16,840 bases of DNA, taken from positions 1 through 16,840 of the forward strand of contig CAYHKY010000030.1 in assembly GCA_964357355.1 (NCBI GenBank), given 5' to 3'. The DNA is from CAYHKY01 sp964357355. GTDB lineage: Bacteria; Patescibacteriota; Microgenomatia; UBA10105. Position numbers and translations under genes: made by a program. Numbering within the stretch: the first letter of the stretch is position 1; each line of letters begins with the position of its first letter. The notes beneath the pieces are model-generated. The model saw nothing but the letters and a program-made list of their open reading frames with translations. It had not been told where the DNA came from and did no database searches. Positions 1 to 8,135 of the stretch are shown here, piece after piece.

Positions 1-56
1 GCGGATCAGTCTAGAAGGAGTTATGGCCTCACAAAATCAAGCAAGTTGGCTATAAC
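1..56 (+). repeat. Partial copy of structured hairpin repeat (element H)
   Basis: This is the truncated right part of an element found again at 11634-11727. Shared landmarks in the same order are a purine-rich TAGA.GG.GT stretch, TATGGCC (22-28), a loop containing ACAAA and TCAAG, and GGCTATA (48-54). TATGGCC and GGCTATA pair as a 7-bp stem with one G-U pair. The two copies differ by several substitutions and one indel in the loop while the stem is unchanged. The left hairpin arm would lie outside the window. No function is known to me. Confidence 0.55.
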
Positions 57-58
57 TA

Positions 59-244
59 TTATCTGGATGCCAAAGTAGGTTTTACGGCGCCAATCCCCAC
101 CGGATGTTCACCAATCGAACCCACCTGCCCGACAGGGAAGTGTTGCGGATCCCACGTTTCCTCCCGTTTTTCAGGCGCAAATATTTTGAGGCTGGCAAAA
201 ACACCCAACGTAAACCCTGCCAAAAAGAGTGATAGGTAAAGCAT
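59..244 (-). CDS. Small single-pass membrane protein, unknown function
   Basis: A 61-residue protein that I do not recognise. Residues 1-20 (MLYLSLFLAGFTLGVFASLK) form one hydrophobic segment suitable as a signal anchor. The remaining 40 residues are polar, with Pro and Gly, and have no visible motif. The start is supported by AAGGA six bases before the ATG, one of the few Shine-Dalgarno-like sites in the window. It lies 201 bp downstream of the exosortase gene on the same strand, so it may belong to the same envelope cluster. A shorter overlapping frame exists on this strand but has no comparable start signal. Whether it is expressed is uncertain. Confidence 0.45.
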   Translation of the reverse strand: MLYLSLFLAGFTLGVFASLKIFAPEKREETWDPQHFPVGQVGSIGEHPVGIGAVKPTLASR

Positions 245-398
245 CTTCTGTCCTTAGGGTTCGTCAGGCACACGCTTTATCCCAACCAACCCACACGCGG
301 GGGCAATTGTATGACGTGAAAAATACTCAGTCAATCGGTCGGAAATGGATCAAAAGGAGCCAAACCAAGTCGGTTTAAGTTTCTCCAAACGCCCTTGT

Positions 399-450
399 GT
401 TAATTACCCGGTGTTCGAACCTGGTTAACACCCGGTGTTGGGTAATTAAC
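399..450. repeat. Compound palindrome at the exosortase stop codon
   Basis: GTTAATTACCC (399-409) and GGGTAATTAAC (440-450) are a perfect 11-bp inverted repeat. Inside it are a second stem, GGTGTT (410-415) with AACACC (427-432), a small AACC/GGTT hairpin (418-426), and a direct repeat of ACCCGGTGTT (406-415 and 430-439). The TAA stop of the exosortase gene (446-448) lies within the right arm. There is no T-tract, so it is not a classical intrinsic terminator, although it could end or stabilise the transcript. Confidence 0.6.
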
Positions 451-1051
451 CCTCCAGAATAAACGTATAACTAAACCACCAGTAAAAGAAAAACCAAGCC
501 ATGGTAAAAAGCGTCCCGCCATAATCATGCACGACCGTGGCCGGCAGTTGGCCGAAGTAATAGGCTACCAAAACTACAGTACTGATGCGTACCAGATTTA
601 TGAGAAATGTTCCTGACAGTCCCAACAACACCGTCTCAATTTTCCGCTCCGGATGGTAATTTCCGGATAAACCCGTAACCAGGGTTAAAAGTAATAGCAC
701 CGCACTTTGCCAACCCAAACAGTTCCAGGAAAGAAATATCCCGGTTTGCGTACCGTCCGGCCGGCGGATGAAAAGGTGGGAGAGAGTAGGCTTTGCGTCA
801 ATCCCAAATGGTTTTAAAATTAAAGATACTGCCCGTGTTTCAAAAGGCACGACGTTTTTAGTCAGAAACGCGTATGTCCCGGACTTTTCGGCAAATTTGG
901 TGAGGATTTCATTAAATGTGGTAAAGAGGGGTAAACTCATGAGGATAAATACCAGAAGCAGAAACAGGTTTCTCGACATCCCGCGAAATCCCGCCAGTTG
1001 CAACTTGGCAAAAGGCGCTTGTGAGGATGTACGTTTGTCAATGTTTTCCAT
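446..1051 (-). CDS. Exosortase/archaeosortase family membrane transpeptidase
   Basis: A 201-residue multi-pass protein with the exosortase catalytic triad: Cys111 in SWNCLGWQS, Arg155 in INLVRI, and His175 in VVHDYGG. These sit at the membrane-proximal positions expected for the family, among hydrophobic segments at roughly 28-48, 105-128, 140-167 and 178-198. Exosortases are thought to cut PEP-CTERM-type C-terminal signals at the outer face of the membrane and transfer the protein to an acceptor, often linked with exopolysaccharide. The gene begins 14 bp inside the 3' end of the giant glycosyltransferase gene, whose product ends with a VPE-type tail, so the two are probably translationally coupled and this neighbour is the obvious candidate substrate. 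There is no clear Shine-Dalgarno sequence. The family assignment is strong; the subfamily and acceptor are unknown. Confidence 0.88.
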   Translation of the reverse strand: MENIDKRTSSQAPFAKLQLAGFRGMSRNLFLLLVFILMSLPLFTTFNEILTKFAEKSGTYAFLTKNVVPFETRAVSLILKPFGIDAKPTLSHLFIRRPDGTQTGIFLSWNCLGWQSAVLLLLTLVTGLSGNYHPERKIETVLLGLSGTFLINLVRISTVVLVAYYFGQLPATVVHDYGGTLFTMAWFFFYWWFSYTFILEG

Positions 1052-4000
1052 GTTTCTTCTTATTGTAAAAGATTAGGCCTATTGGGAATAGTATCATGAC
1101 AAACCCCAAATTCTCCGGTACTACAAATGGTTTGACTGACACCGCGCTGATCGCCCAGGCGGCAGAATTGTTTAAAGTCCAGCTGAGTGTCTTGGCTCCC
1201 GCGGGAGTTTGTGGACCAAATGTTCCTCCCGCATGGGCAACACTGTTAACTGCCACATTCCATCTCTGAGTCTGGCTGCCGCCGGAAACGGCCAATGTTC
1301 CTTCTCCGGCACGGGCAACCGTATCTATGAGCCAGGAATTATCCGCGACAGTGGTGACGCTGACTGATGCAGAAGTGGAAGTCCCAAAAGTCCCGTTTTG
1401 GGCATCAATCGGACTGGTCTGGTCTACTCCTGTAAATGATACTGACCCTCCGGCACTGAAATTTGAAGAACTGGCCAAAGTCACGGACACGGTATTGGCG
1501 CCGGTTAAGGGAGCAATTTTGTACCACAAAGAGGTTGATTTGGCAGTCCCGTTTTTGTCAGTGCGGATCTCGGTGAGAGCCTGACCGCCGTAAGTCACAC
1601 TGTTTACATTCCCGCCGTTGGCATAACCCACTCCTACAACCAGAAAGAGATTGCTGCCCGTCGTCGTTACCGTATGCGACCAGGATATCGTGGTCGACTG
1701 TTCACTTGACCCGCTGGCCACGGCATCAAACGCGATCACGTCGTCGCCTGCTACCTGCCATTGTCTTGTTTCCTTAAAATCACCAATTTTAAGCGGTCCC
1801 AAGAAATACAATTCGGGAGATTTTGCAGGAAATCCTATGGTGTAGCTCAACTCATAGCTTTGACCCATTTTCCAGTCCGCATTCCAGATGATATTTTTAT
1901 AACCCTGATTTTGGGACACTTGTCCGTCGGTATCAAAAATATTCAGAGTTGCGGGTACTTTTTCCACGACTTCACCTTGATAATCCTGGTTTGCAAAAAT
2001 TTTAAGTTTTACAGTGTATGCGTTTGGGGGATAAATCCGGGTGGGAAAATCTACTCTTTCTACATCAAATGGTTTTATTTCTACTACTTTTATTCTATCT
2101 TCATAGGTTCGCACGCCATTCTTCGTATCTGCTGACAAAATCACTTTATATTCTCCGACATCCGTCAATCTGTATTCAGCTGAATAGTCAGCCCGGTTTT
2201 CCCCCTGTTGATTGCCGTTACACCACAGATTTCTGGTAATCGATTTATTGTCTGTAGACAATTTGGATTTGCGTCCATCGGGTCGGGTTATAATCAGATC
2301 CAAATTTGCATCACAAATCGTATCCCCGCGATCACCCAACACTCCAAAGCTTAGTTTTGCGGTTTCTCCCTTGGCGAAAAGACTTTTATTAGTATTAAAT
2401 GCCAGTACCCCCCAGGTAAAATCCTGCTGGCTCTCATGCAAAATTCCCATCTTTTCTACCGAACTGTGGAGCGTATATCTGCCTGGATTCGTCATGCCTT
2501 GAGTCGGTATGGCAATAGCATATGATCCGTCCGGCTTTTTGGTCACGTTTGGTTTTATGTCTATTTGCTCACCCAGATAATACAGCCTGAGTTTGGGTTT
2601 AAGTTCTTCTGTGGCATACGCATTTGTAATCAAAGATATGCCTGTGTTTTTTTCATCCTCTTCCTCCAGGTATAAATTAAATTCCGGCTCCTCGGCAGAA
2701 CTAAAATCTGATTTGAGGCCATTTAACTTGATAAGATTATCATTGTCACCCAATACATTTCCGGTTACTAAACTTTGTACAGGTTCAGTTTTTGAAAATA
2801 AGGCTACATTGGAAATACCGCTAGACAAAACAAGTGCTACCAGAGTAAAAACCGCGGTGACGGTAGTGCCTATTTTTCTGCCTTTAATTGAACCGATTGA
2901 TTTATTAGCCAAATTTGATTTGGGACTTGTCACTATGTCTTGACCATTGGAAAAATCTTTAGAAAATAGTCCGGCCAACCACCTATACACCCTGCCTCTG
3001 CGGTAACTATCCGTTATCCTGCCTGTTTTGGGAGTCCGAAACCACGGCCCTTCTTCTTTTTCCAAAAATCCTTTAACAGAAGCATATGCCTGGAAAGGGG
3101 TGACCAAATATGTCAGCAGAATAAAGGAAAGTATCCCCAGGAAATCTTTTTCTTCAGATTCTTCCAAAAACATCCCGACTGTATTCATCAGGGGGAGTGA
3201 GAGGAGATTGGTGAGGACCAGTGACCAACCCCAGACTGCAGTCCAGAAAGGCAAACGTACGGCAAACACTGCTTCGGCAATAAACCAGCAAAGTGTTCCG
3301 ACAAGAAAGAAGGCTGATTGGAGATAATATGGAGCCAGATAGAAAAATTCCAATTTTTCAGTTCTTGTCGGATGAGGTGATGTGAGAAATGTGACAAATA
3401 ATTGTTTGATATTAAAACTGTGTCCCTCAGCCCAGCGCATCCGCTGCCTGATTAAGCGCTTGATAGTTGAAACGCATTCGGAAGGCGTCTGGATATAAGG
3501 AGTGTAGACTACCTTGTATCCGTCCTGATAAAGTCTCAAAGTCAACTGGAAATCTTCGGTGATCGAAGACTCCCACCCATAACGCCTCAAAACATCAGAT
3601 CTGATCATAAAAACGCTCCCGGCAATTTGCTTCAAACCGCCGTAGATTTCAATCCCTGACCGCTCTACCACATAGGATCCGGCGTATTCTGTCCTGACTC
3701 CGCGGGTAATCCAGTTCTCACTTTTGTTTAATACGTGCCACTGGTAACCTTGGATGGCGGCGATGTTACTTGAGGTATAGTGAAACCCTTCTTCTCTGTC
3801 ATTCCGGGCTTGACCCGGAATCTCTGCTGTAGATCCCCGGTCAAGCCGGGGATGACCAGCATCGCTGGTCACCTGGAAGTACTTCAGGAACTGGGTGATG
3901 GTATCAGGGAAAGGTAGGAAGTCAGCATCAAACACAATCACGAACTCTGTCCGGGGATCCATGCGTTTCTGGGCTTCTCTCAAAGCTCCTCCCTTAAATC

Positions 4001-5363
4001 CCTCACGGTTCACCCGGTGGGAGATTTTTATTTTAGGATGGTTCTTCCATTCAAGTACTATATCTTTGGTTTCATCAGTACTATCATCACAGACGATCAC
4101 TTCATAGTTGTCATAGTCCATTGATGTCACTGCATCCAGGAGCCGGTTGACGACTCTCTTTTCGTTAAAAAGTGGCACATGGATGGAAACAAACGGCTGG
4201 CGGGAGAGAGTGACTGAGGAAACGTCAGGAGTAAGACCGCTCCGGCTGTCATTTTGACCGGAAGTATCATTCCCTGTCCGTCTGGAATATAGCAATACTA
4301 AGACCACGCTGATGTAATATTTCATGGAATAGATAAAGAAGAACATCCCGCAGAAAAGGGCCAGGGAGGCAAAAAAGTATCCGACTCCGATCCCGATTGA
4401 GCCGGCAGTTATAAAAATATTCAGGTAGGCTGTGAATCCCGCAAGACATAGTGATAATCCAACGGGAATACTAAAAGCAATGAGAAATGATTGCCATGTT
4501 TGTGTCCGATTAAAAGGTAAACCAAATAATAAACGTAATAAATTAACAATTAGTAATAATAGGAGGCGTGTGAATGATGGGGTGGAAGTTTGCGGGGAAA
4601 TTGATTTTCCAAACGCAGGTGGTGGCGCCGGAGCATTTTGCGGGGTAAACTTTTCCCAAACAGACCTGACCTCGTCTCTTCTCTCCTGGGGTTTTTGCAA
4701 GAGGTGAAGTTGGTTTTCTCTAAAGGCCACCCGTTTAGTAAATGTTGACAAACCGAGCCGGCGCAAAACATTCTGCACTCCGTGATGGCCGATGACGGGT
4801 CGGCCACTTATATGCGGCAGATTTTTCCTAATTGTCCGGCATGACCAATCCGGATGTTGGGACACCAGGGCGAGGATCAATTTTTCATGTGCCGGTGTAA
4901 CTTGCCGGCTATATCTATATATGGAAGGGGTGTTTGGCGTGAGTCCCGCAAACGCCCGGTGTTCATCAAAAGTTTTTCCCTCCCCGCTTCCCGCAGCTTG
5001 GTAGCGCGCAAGCCACTGGTAAAATATGGTTTTGCTGATCCCCAATTCCCGGCAAATTCCGGCAACAGGCGCCTTTTTCCGCAATCTAACATCCAGCGCC
5101 CGCGCTTTGAGGCTCATCTCACAGGCTTTATGTGTTGCCAACGTCCCTTTTCTAGGCGTCACCGCCTGTTTGAGTTTTGATCTGACTGAAGTTTTGCGGG
5201 CTAAATTTTGAAATGAAGAGAGTTCAGAGAAGTTATGCACCCATTTATAGATCAGGACCCGTGAAACTTGCGCTTGGCGGGCAGCAGCGGTAACGGAGAT
5301 TTTTTTCGCCAAAACCAATCTCAATATCCTCTGTCTTTCAACCGAACTCAATTTTGGTTTCAT
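1038..5363 (-). CDS. Giant fusion: transposase-type HTH domains, processive GT2 synthase, beta-sandwich ectodomain, VPE-type sorting tail
   Basis: A 1441-residue single reading frame. Residues 8-45 and 85-122 are two helix-turn-helix units of the kind found at the front of IS3/IS481/IS630 transposases; 155-215 resembles the following winged-helix segment. No DDE catalytic domain follows. Membrane segments lie at about 265-285, 292-315 and 318-360. The family 2 glycosyltransferase core spans about 390-650, with DDS (426-428), DAD (479-481), TED (602-604) and QRMRW (640-644), the processive cellulose-synthase-like signature. Further membrane segments are at about 674-700, 706-730, 740-760 and 832-852. 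The rest is probably outside the cell: Ig/macroglobulin-like stretches (920-1200), a beta-rich Gly/Ser/Thr domain (1208-1413), then VPEN (1415-1418), a hydrophobic helix and KKKHGKH, a PEP-CTERM-like signal. A palindromic element is inserted in the catalytic domain. Few alternative start codons are visible between Met83 and the membrane region, supporting one polypeptide. The polymer made is unknown. Confidence 0.8.
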   Translation of the reverse strand: MKPKLSSVERQRILRLVLAKKISVTAAARQAQVSRVLIYKWVHNFSELSSFQNLARKTSVRSKLKQAVTPRKGTLATHKACEMSLKARALDVRLRKKAPVAGICRELGISKTIFYQWLARYQAAGSGEGKTFDEHRAFAGLTPNTPSIYRYSRQVTPAHEKLILALVSQHPDWSCRTIRKNLPHISGRPVIGHHGVQNVLRRLGLSTFTKRVAFRENQLHLLQKPQERRDEVRSVWEKFTPQNAPAPPPAFGKSISPQTSTPSFTRLLLLLIVNLLRLLFGLPFNRTQTWQSFLIAFSIPVGLSLCLAGFTAYLNIFITAGSIGIGVGYFFASLALFCGMFFFIYSMKYYISVVLVLLYSRRTGNDTSGQNDSRSGLTPDVSSVTLSRQPFVSIHVPLFNEKRVVNRLLDAVTSMDYDNYEVIVCDDSTDETKDIVLEWKNHPKIKISHRVNREGFKGGALREAQKRMDPRTEFVIVFDADFLPFPDTITQFLKYFQVTSDAGHPRLDRGSTAEIPGQARNDREEGFHYTSSNIAAIQGYQWHVLNKSENWITRGVRTEYAGSYVVERSGIEIYGGLKQIAGSVFMIRSDVLRRYGWESSITEDFQLTLRLYQDGYKVVYTPYIQTPSECVSTIKRLIRQRMRWAEGHSFNIKQLFVTFLTSPHPTRTEKLEFFYLAPYYLQSAFFLVGTLCWFIAEAVFAVRLPFWTAVWGWSLVLTNLLSLPLMNTVGMFLEESEEKDFLGILSFILLTYLVTPFQAYASVKGFLEKEEGPWFRTPKTGRITDSYRRGRVYRWLAGLFSKDFSNGQDIVTSPKSNLANKSIGSIKGRKIGTTVTAVFTLVALVLSSGISNVALFSKTEPVQSLVTGNVLGDNDNLIKLNGLKSDFSSAEEPEFNLYLEEEDEKNTGISLITNAYATEELKPKLRLYYLGEQIDIKPNVTKKPDGSYAIAIPTQGMTNPGRYTLHSSVEKMGILHESQQDFTWGVLAFNTNKSLFAKGETAKLSFGVLGDRGDTICDANLDLIITRPDGRKSKLSTDNKSITRNLWCNGNQQGENRADYSAEYRLTDVGEYKVILSADTKNGVRTYEDRIKVVEIKPFDVERVDFPTRIYPPNAYTVKLKIFANQDYQGEVVEKVPATLNIFDTDGQVSQNQGYKNIIWNADWKMGQSYELSYTIGFPAKSPELYFLGPLKIGDFKETRQWQVAGDDVIAFDAVASGSSEQSTTISWSHTVTTTGSNLFLVVGVGYANGGNVNSVTYGGQALTEIRTDKNGTAKSTSLWYKIAPLTGANTVSVTLASSSNFSAGGSVSFTGVDQTSPIDAQNGTFGTSTSASVSVTTVADNSWLIDTVARAGEGTLAVSGGSQTQRWNVAVNSVAHAGGTFGPQTPAGAKTLSWTLNNSAAWAISAVSVKPFVVPENLGFVMILFPIGLIFYNKKKHGKH
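3798..3870. repeat. Palindromic element inserted in frame in the GT2 catalytic domain
   Basis: Two 26-bp arms (3798-3823 and 3831-3856) are near-perfect inverted copies, with seven bases between them. Each arm contains its own smaller palindrome around TTGACC/GGTCAA. A further 7-bp hairpin, GACCAGC/GCTGGTC, follows at 3854-3870. Read with the gene it encodes residues about 499-526, including HPRLDRG and PGQARND, typical products of protein-coding palindromic repeats seen in many bacteria. It keeps the frame and sits in the loop between the DAD strand and the conserved IAAIQGYQ strand. Confidence 0.8.
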
Positions 5364-5405
5364 ATACTATAAGGTCTGACTGTTTAGCCTTGGATTAGAA
5401 AATCG

Positions 5406-5466
5406 GTAAACTGTTTACACTTTTTAGGCTATATTTAGTAAACACCAGGTGGGTACTCTTTGTCAA
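5406..5466 (-). promoter_or_regulatory. Possible promoter and operator for the giant fusion gene
   Basis: On the minus strand TTGACA (5466-5461) is followed after 18 bases by TTTACT (5442-5437), a weak -10. The -10 overlaps one GTAAAC half-site (5438-5443), and just downstream lies the perfect 13-bp palindrome GTAAAC-T-GTTTAC (5406-5418). This arrangement would suit a repressor site. The gene's own N-terminal helix-turn-helix domains are a speculative candidate for binding here. Confidence 0.3.
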
Positions 5467-5604
5467 GAGGATTATAGGTCTTGGTATTTAAGCAAAATAT
5501 GGAACTGGCAAATAACCAATATACGTTTGACCGAAACAGGAAAATCCCGGCGCACAAGTGTGTGAATTCTTTTTAAATTGAGGCAGATATACGCAAAATA
5601 GTAA

Positions 5605-5624
5605 ATATCCACAAGTTATCCACA
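5605..5624 (+). promoter_or_regulatory. Pair of DnaA-box-like sites
   Basis: TTATCCACA (5616-5624) matches the DnaA box consensus exactly, and ATATCCACA (5605-5613), 11 bp upstream in the same orientation, differs at one base. They lie in the long AT-rich gap. No dnaA, dnaN or other replication gene is nearby, so an origin role is unproven. Confidence 0.35.
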
Positions 5625-6209
5625 ACCAAAAACACTTCGCTAAATAGATATCCCTAATTTAAAATTATAATGGTATCATGCTTACACTTATAGGCCTATC
5701 ATTATTACTAGAGGCTATTTGCGAAGATGCCGTTTTCCGTGCACTATAATTAATTATAGTAAGTTACCCAGGCGGAAAATTTATTAGTTTAAGTCAAAAT
5801 CTATTTATATAGTTACCGCTTACCTCAACACTGGTGTCTTTATTCATAATCTTATAGTTATCATGTTCACTGTTTTTATTCGCTAAATTTTTAGGTTATT
5901 TTCACTAAATTTTCCGGAAACACAAATAGCCGGAGCTTAATTAAATCCCAAAGTCTATTTTGAACACAATATTGGCTCTATATATGTGATTTTGTTGATT
6001 TGTAGATAAATATTTGTTAATTAAATGCCGCATATTTTGCCCTTTTATAATTCGTAAAACCACTCCTCCTCGATTATTTATGTTGGCAACGATATGTTCA
6101 AGTGCTTGTGATTTGGTTCAGGAATTGAAAGTTTCGCAGAGTAAATATCTGTCCTGAAGTAATGTATATCAGGATTTATTTTCGGAGAGTAACCTTTTGA
6201 ATTTCCCGT

Positions 6210-6218
6210 TGTGGATAA
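6210..6218 (-). promoter_or_regulatory. DnaA-box-like site, opposite orientation
   Basis: TGTGGATAA on the plus strand is an exact TTATCCACA on the minus strand. It sits at the other end of the AT-rich gap, facing the pair near 5605-5624. An isolated 9-mer can occur by chance. Confidence 0.3.
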
Positions 6219-6223
6219 ATAGA

Positions 6224-8095
6224 TCAATATTCTTTTTCTTCGTCAGCAGGGGTCGCAAGTGAAGGAATTTTCCGTGCAAATAAGTTGATTATCCGACCCG
6301 ACTGGCTAACAAATGCCATGCTTATGATACTCATCAACAATCCCGGAATCCAGAAAAATCCTTCTTCATATATAAGTCTCCAGGAGGTTTCCGTACCGGT
6401 TGCAGGGACAATAACTATGTTTCCAAATGCATCAGCTTTTAATTTGCCACCGCTACCTTTTAACCGCCACGATGGATCAGCTGTAACTGCTGCCGAAACC
6501 ACCTGATCACCCCGCAACTGGCCTTCAATGAGCAGTTCCCGAGCGTCGTACTGGAAATTCAACGGTTCGCCCAGGGTTTTTTGATAGGCTGCAAGCGCTT
6601 CCTTGTCGCTGCCTTCCTTGGGTTTGGCAACAACAGTAATTTCGGGGTCAGCACGCCTGGCAATAAAAGCATTAAATGTAATAACCGTATTTGGGGAGTC
6701 AGAAATAACTTCAGAAAATTCTTTAAACCGTTCCGGATTTTTGAAATCTTTAAATGGCTCCCGGCTCGACTCACTATGATAAATTAATTCTGACACCCCA
6801 AAAACAGACAGCCAATTTCTGAGAATTTCAATGTCGATCCCTTCCCGGATTTGATATGCTCCCATTGCCCAAGTCGGGTGAGTCGATACTTCATCCCGGC
6901 CGCCTCTGACCTGGAGTAAATTCTGTTTTACTGCACCCAACCAAAATACGGGACTTCCCGAGAGAAACACTCGGCTGCCGGGTAAAACTTGCGAGCTGAT
7001 CATTTGCAGAATTCCCTTTTTATATACCGAGTCTTTTTCATTGGGTTTATATAATTTAAAAAATATGGCTCCGTTACTTATCGTCAATATCGATATTATA
7101 ATTAATGTTATATACCATCTCTTAATATATCGACTCAACAAGATTCCGCCCAACACTGATACAGCCAACTGCAACTCTAAAAAATAACCAGTCCAGTCCA
7201 TCCAGAAGTCGACATCGGACAAGAAACGGATGAGAGTCAGAAATAAAAAACTACTTCCGAACAATACTCCAAACAGTGTCAATTTGTCAGTCAATCTATA
7301 TCTTTTTTGCACAAACCAAACTCCTAACAACAACGGAATAATTGCCTGTAACAACTGCAAAATAAAGGGGATCACATTTGCCAGCGGCTTACCGCCAAAC
7401 GAGGGATTTCCCAGTAAGATCCACCAAAACCGGGGAGTGTACCAGATAGTTGCGATACTTATGGCTGTTAGTACCACCAATATCAATTTTACCCACCCTT
7501 CCAACCAATCTTGCCTTGGCCCAAGAAAAATAACTGTGATACCGGCGACAACAACCGCTAATATCCCGCCGACATCAATGAGCAGTGTCAACGAAATTAA
7601 TAAAATCAACAAAACCGGCCACAAAATATTCCATTTTTTTAGAGCTTTAAGCCATATAAATATTATTGCGGATAACATGGAAATTGTCAGATGGTGCAAG
7701 CCGTTTCCGTAAGAAAGCAAAAATAAATGAGCCGGCAGCATGAGAAATAAAAGGCAGGCTAACCACCCGGATTTTTTTCCTCCACCCAACTCAGAAACCA
7801 ATGATTTTAACCCAACTCCCCCAACCAACCACATGCAGCCAACAAAAATCAAATAAGCTGTTCCAACGGAAAATCCGGAAATTTTGTGAATACCCAGAAC
7901 GACCAAAGGCACCACCGGTCCCGTCACAAACCTCAAAGGCAGACCCAAATACCAATTCGGAAACCACCAAATGTGGGGCCAATTGTTCTCAATGAACTGA
8001 ATTACTTCTACAATTGTTGGTACTAGTGATGTTAGTGGTATTTGCATAGCGATAGTTACATGGTGATAGTTAATTGCCTGCCCCCACTCTAGCAT
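6224..8095 (-). CDS. YfhO/PTPS-related multi-pass membrane protein (GT-C-like), probably N-terminally shortened
   Basis: A 623-residue protein with about ten membrane helices between residues 60 and 345, a soluble extracytoplasmic domain at about 350-575, and a last helix at 580-598. The segment NNWPHIWWFPNWYLGLPLRF (37-56) matches the first extracytoplasmic loop of the 6-pyruvoyl-tetrahydropterin-synthase-related/YfhO membrane family, linked in other bacteria to lipid-linked glycan modification. The C-terminal part (YDARELLIEG, then DPSWRLKG) also fits YfhO-like proteins. Relatives normally have a membrane helix before the first loop; here the reading frame opens only about 36 residues ahead of it and no such helix is present. 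A repeat and a transposase gene begin directly upstream. There is no Shine-Dalgarno sequence; Met17 (8047) is an alternative start. The exact reaction is unknown, and the gene may be damaged. Confidence 0.7.
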   Translation of the reverse strand: MLEWGQAINYHHVTIAMQIPLTSLVPTIVEVIQFIENNWPHIWWFPNWYLGLPLRFVTGPVVPLVVLGIHKISGFSVGTAYLIFVGCMWLVGGVGLKSLVSELGGGKKSGWLACLLFLMLPAHLFLLSYGNGLHHLTISMLSAIIFIWLKALKKWNILWPVLLILLISLTLLIDVGGILAVVVAGITVIFLGPRQDWLEGWVKLILVVLTAISIATIWYTPRFWWILLGNPSFGGKPLANVIPFILQLLQAIIPLLLGVWFVQKRYRLTDKLTLFGVLFGSSFLFLTLIRFLSDVDFWMDWTGYFLELQLAVSVLGGILLSRYIKRWYITLIIISILTISNGAIFFKLYKPNEKDSVYKKGILQMISSQVLPGSRVFLSGSPVFWLGAVKQNLLQVRGGRDEVSTHPTWAMGAYQIREGIDIEILRNWLSVFGVSELIYHSESSREPFKDFKNPERFKEFSEVISDSPNTVITFNAFIARRADPEITVVAKPKEGSDKEALAAYQKTLGEPLNFQYDARELLIEGQLRGDQVVSAAVTADPSWRLKGSGGKLKADAFGNIVIVPATGTETSWRLIYEEGFFWIPGLLMSIISMAFVSQSGRIINLFARKIPSLATPADEEKEY

Positions 8096-8126
8096 ATACC
8101 TTGCAGGGTGTAACCTTTAAAGGTAT
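8096..8126 (+). repeat. Short palindromic repeat R, copy 1 (type A core)
   Basis: This copy has perfect 7-bp inverted ends, ATACCTT (8096-8102) and AAGGTAT (8120-8126), around the invariant GCAG, a GGTGTAACC core and TTTA. It fills most of the 40 bp between the divergent membrane-protein and transposase genes. TTGCAG (8101-8106) and TATAGT (8124-8129) are 17 bp apart, so the repeat may also supply a weak promoter for the transposase, with transcription starting close to its ATG. Confidence 0.8.
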
Positions 8127-8135
8127 AGTAAAACT

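Larger units (their letters stand above)
5364..6223. other. 860-bp AT-rich non-coding region
   Basis: No convincing gene is visible on either strand; stops are frequent in all frames and the base composition is clearly richer in A+T than the flanking genes. It contains a perfect 18-bp palindrome ACTATAATTAATTATAGT (5743-5760), a 10-bp palindrome ATAGGCCTAT (5690-5699), three GTAAAC half-sites near the left end, and two exact TTATCCACA sequences. Both flanking genes read leftward, so the left part should carry the promoter of the giant fusion gene. No RNA gene was recognised. Confidence 0.7.

Noticed and set aside
768..1076. 102-codon plus-strand frame opposite the exosortase
   Set aside because: It is antisense to a gene with a complete catalytic triad and has no motif of its own.
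5605..6218. Firm call of a replication origin
   Set aside because: Only two exact DnaA boxes, no dnaA/dnaN neighbourhood, and no genome-wide skew to consult.
7230..7712. 160-codon plus-strand frame
   Set aside because: It is antisense to the membrane helices of the YfhO-like protein; its polar Asn/Thr-rich composition is what the complement of hydrophobic codons gives.
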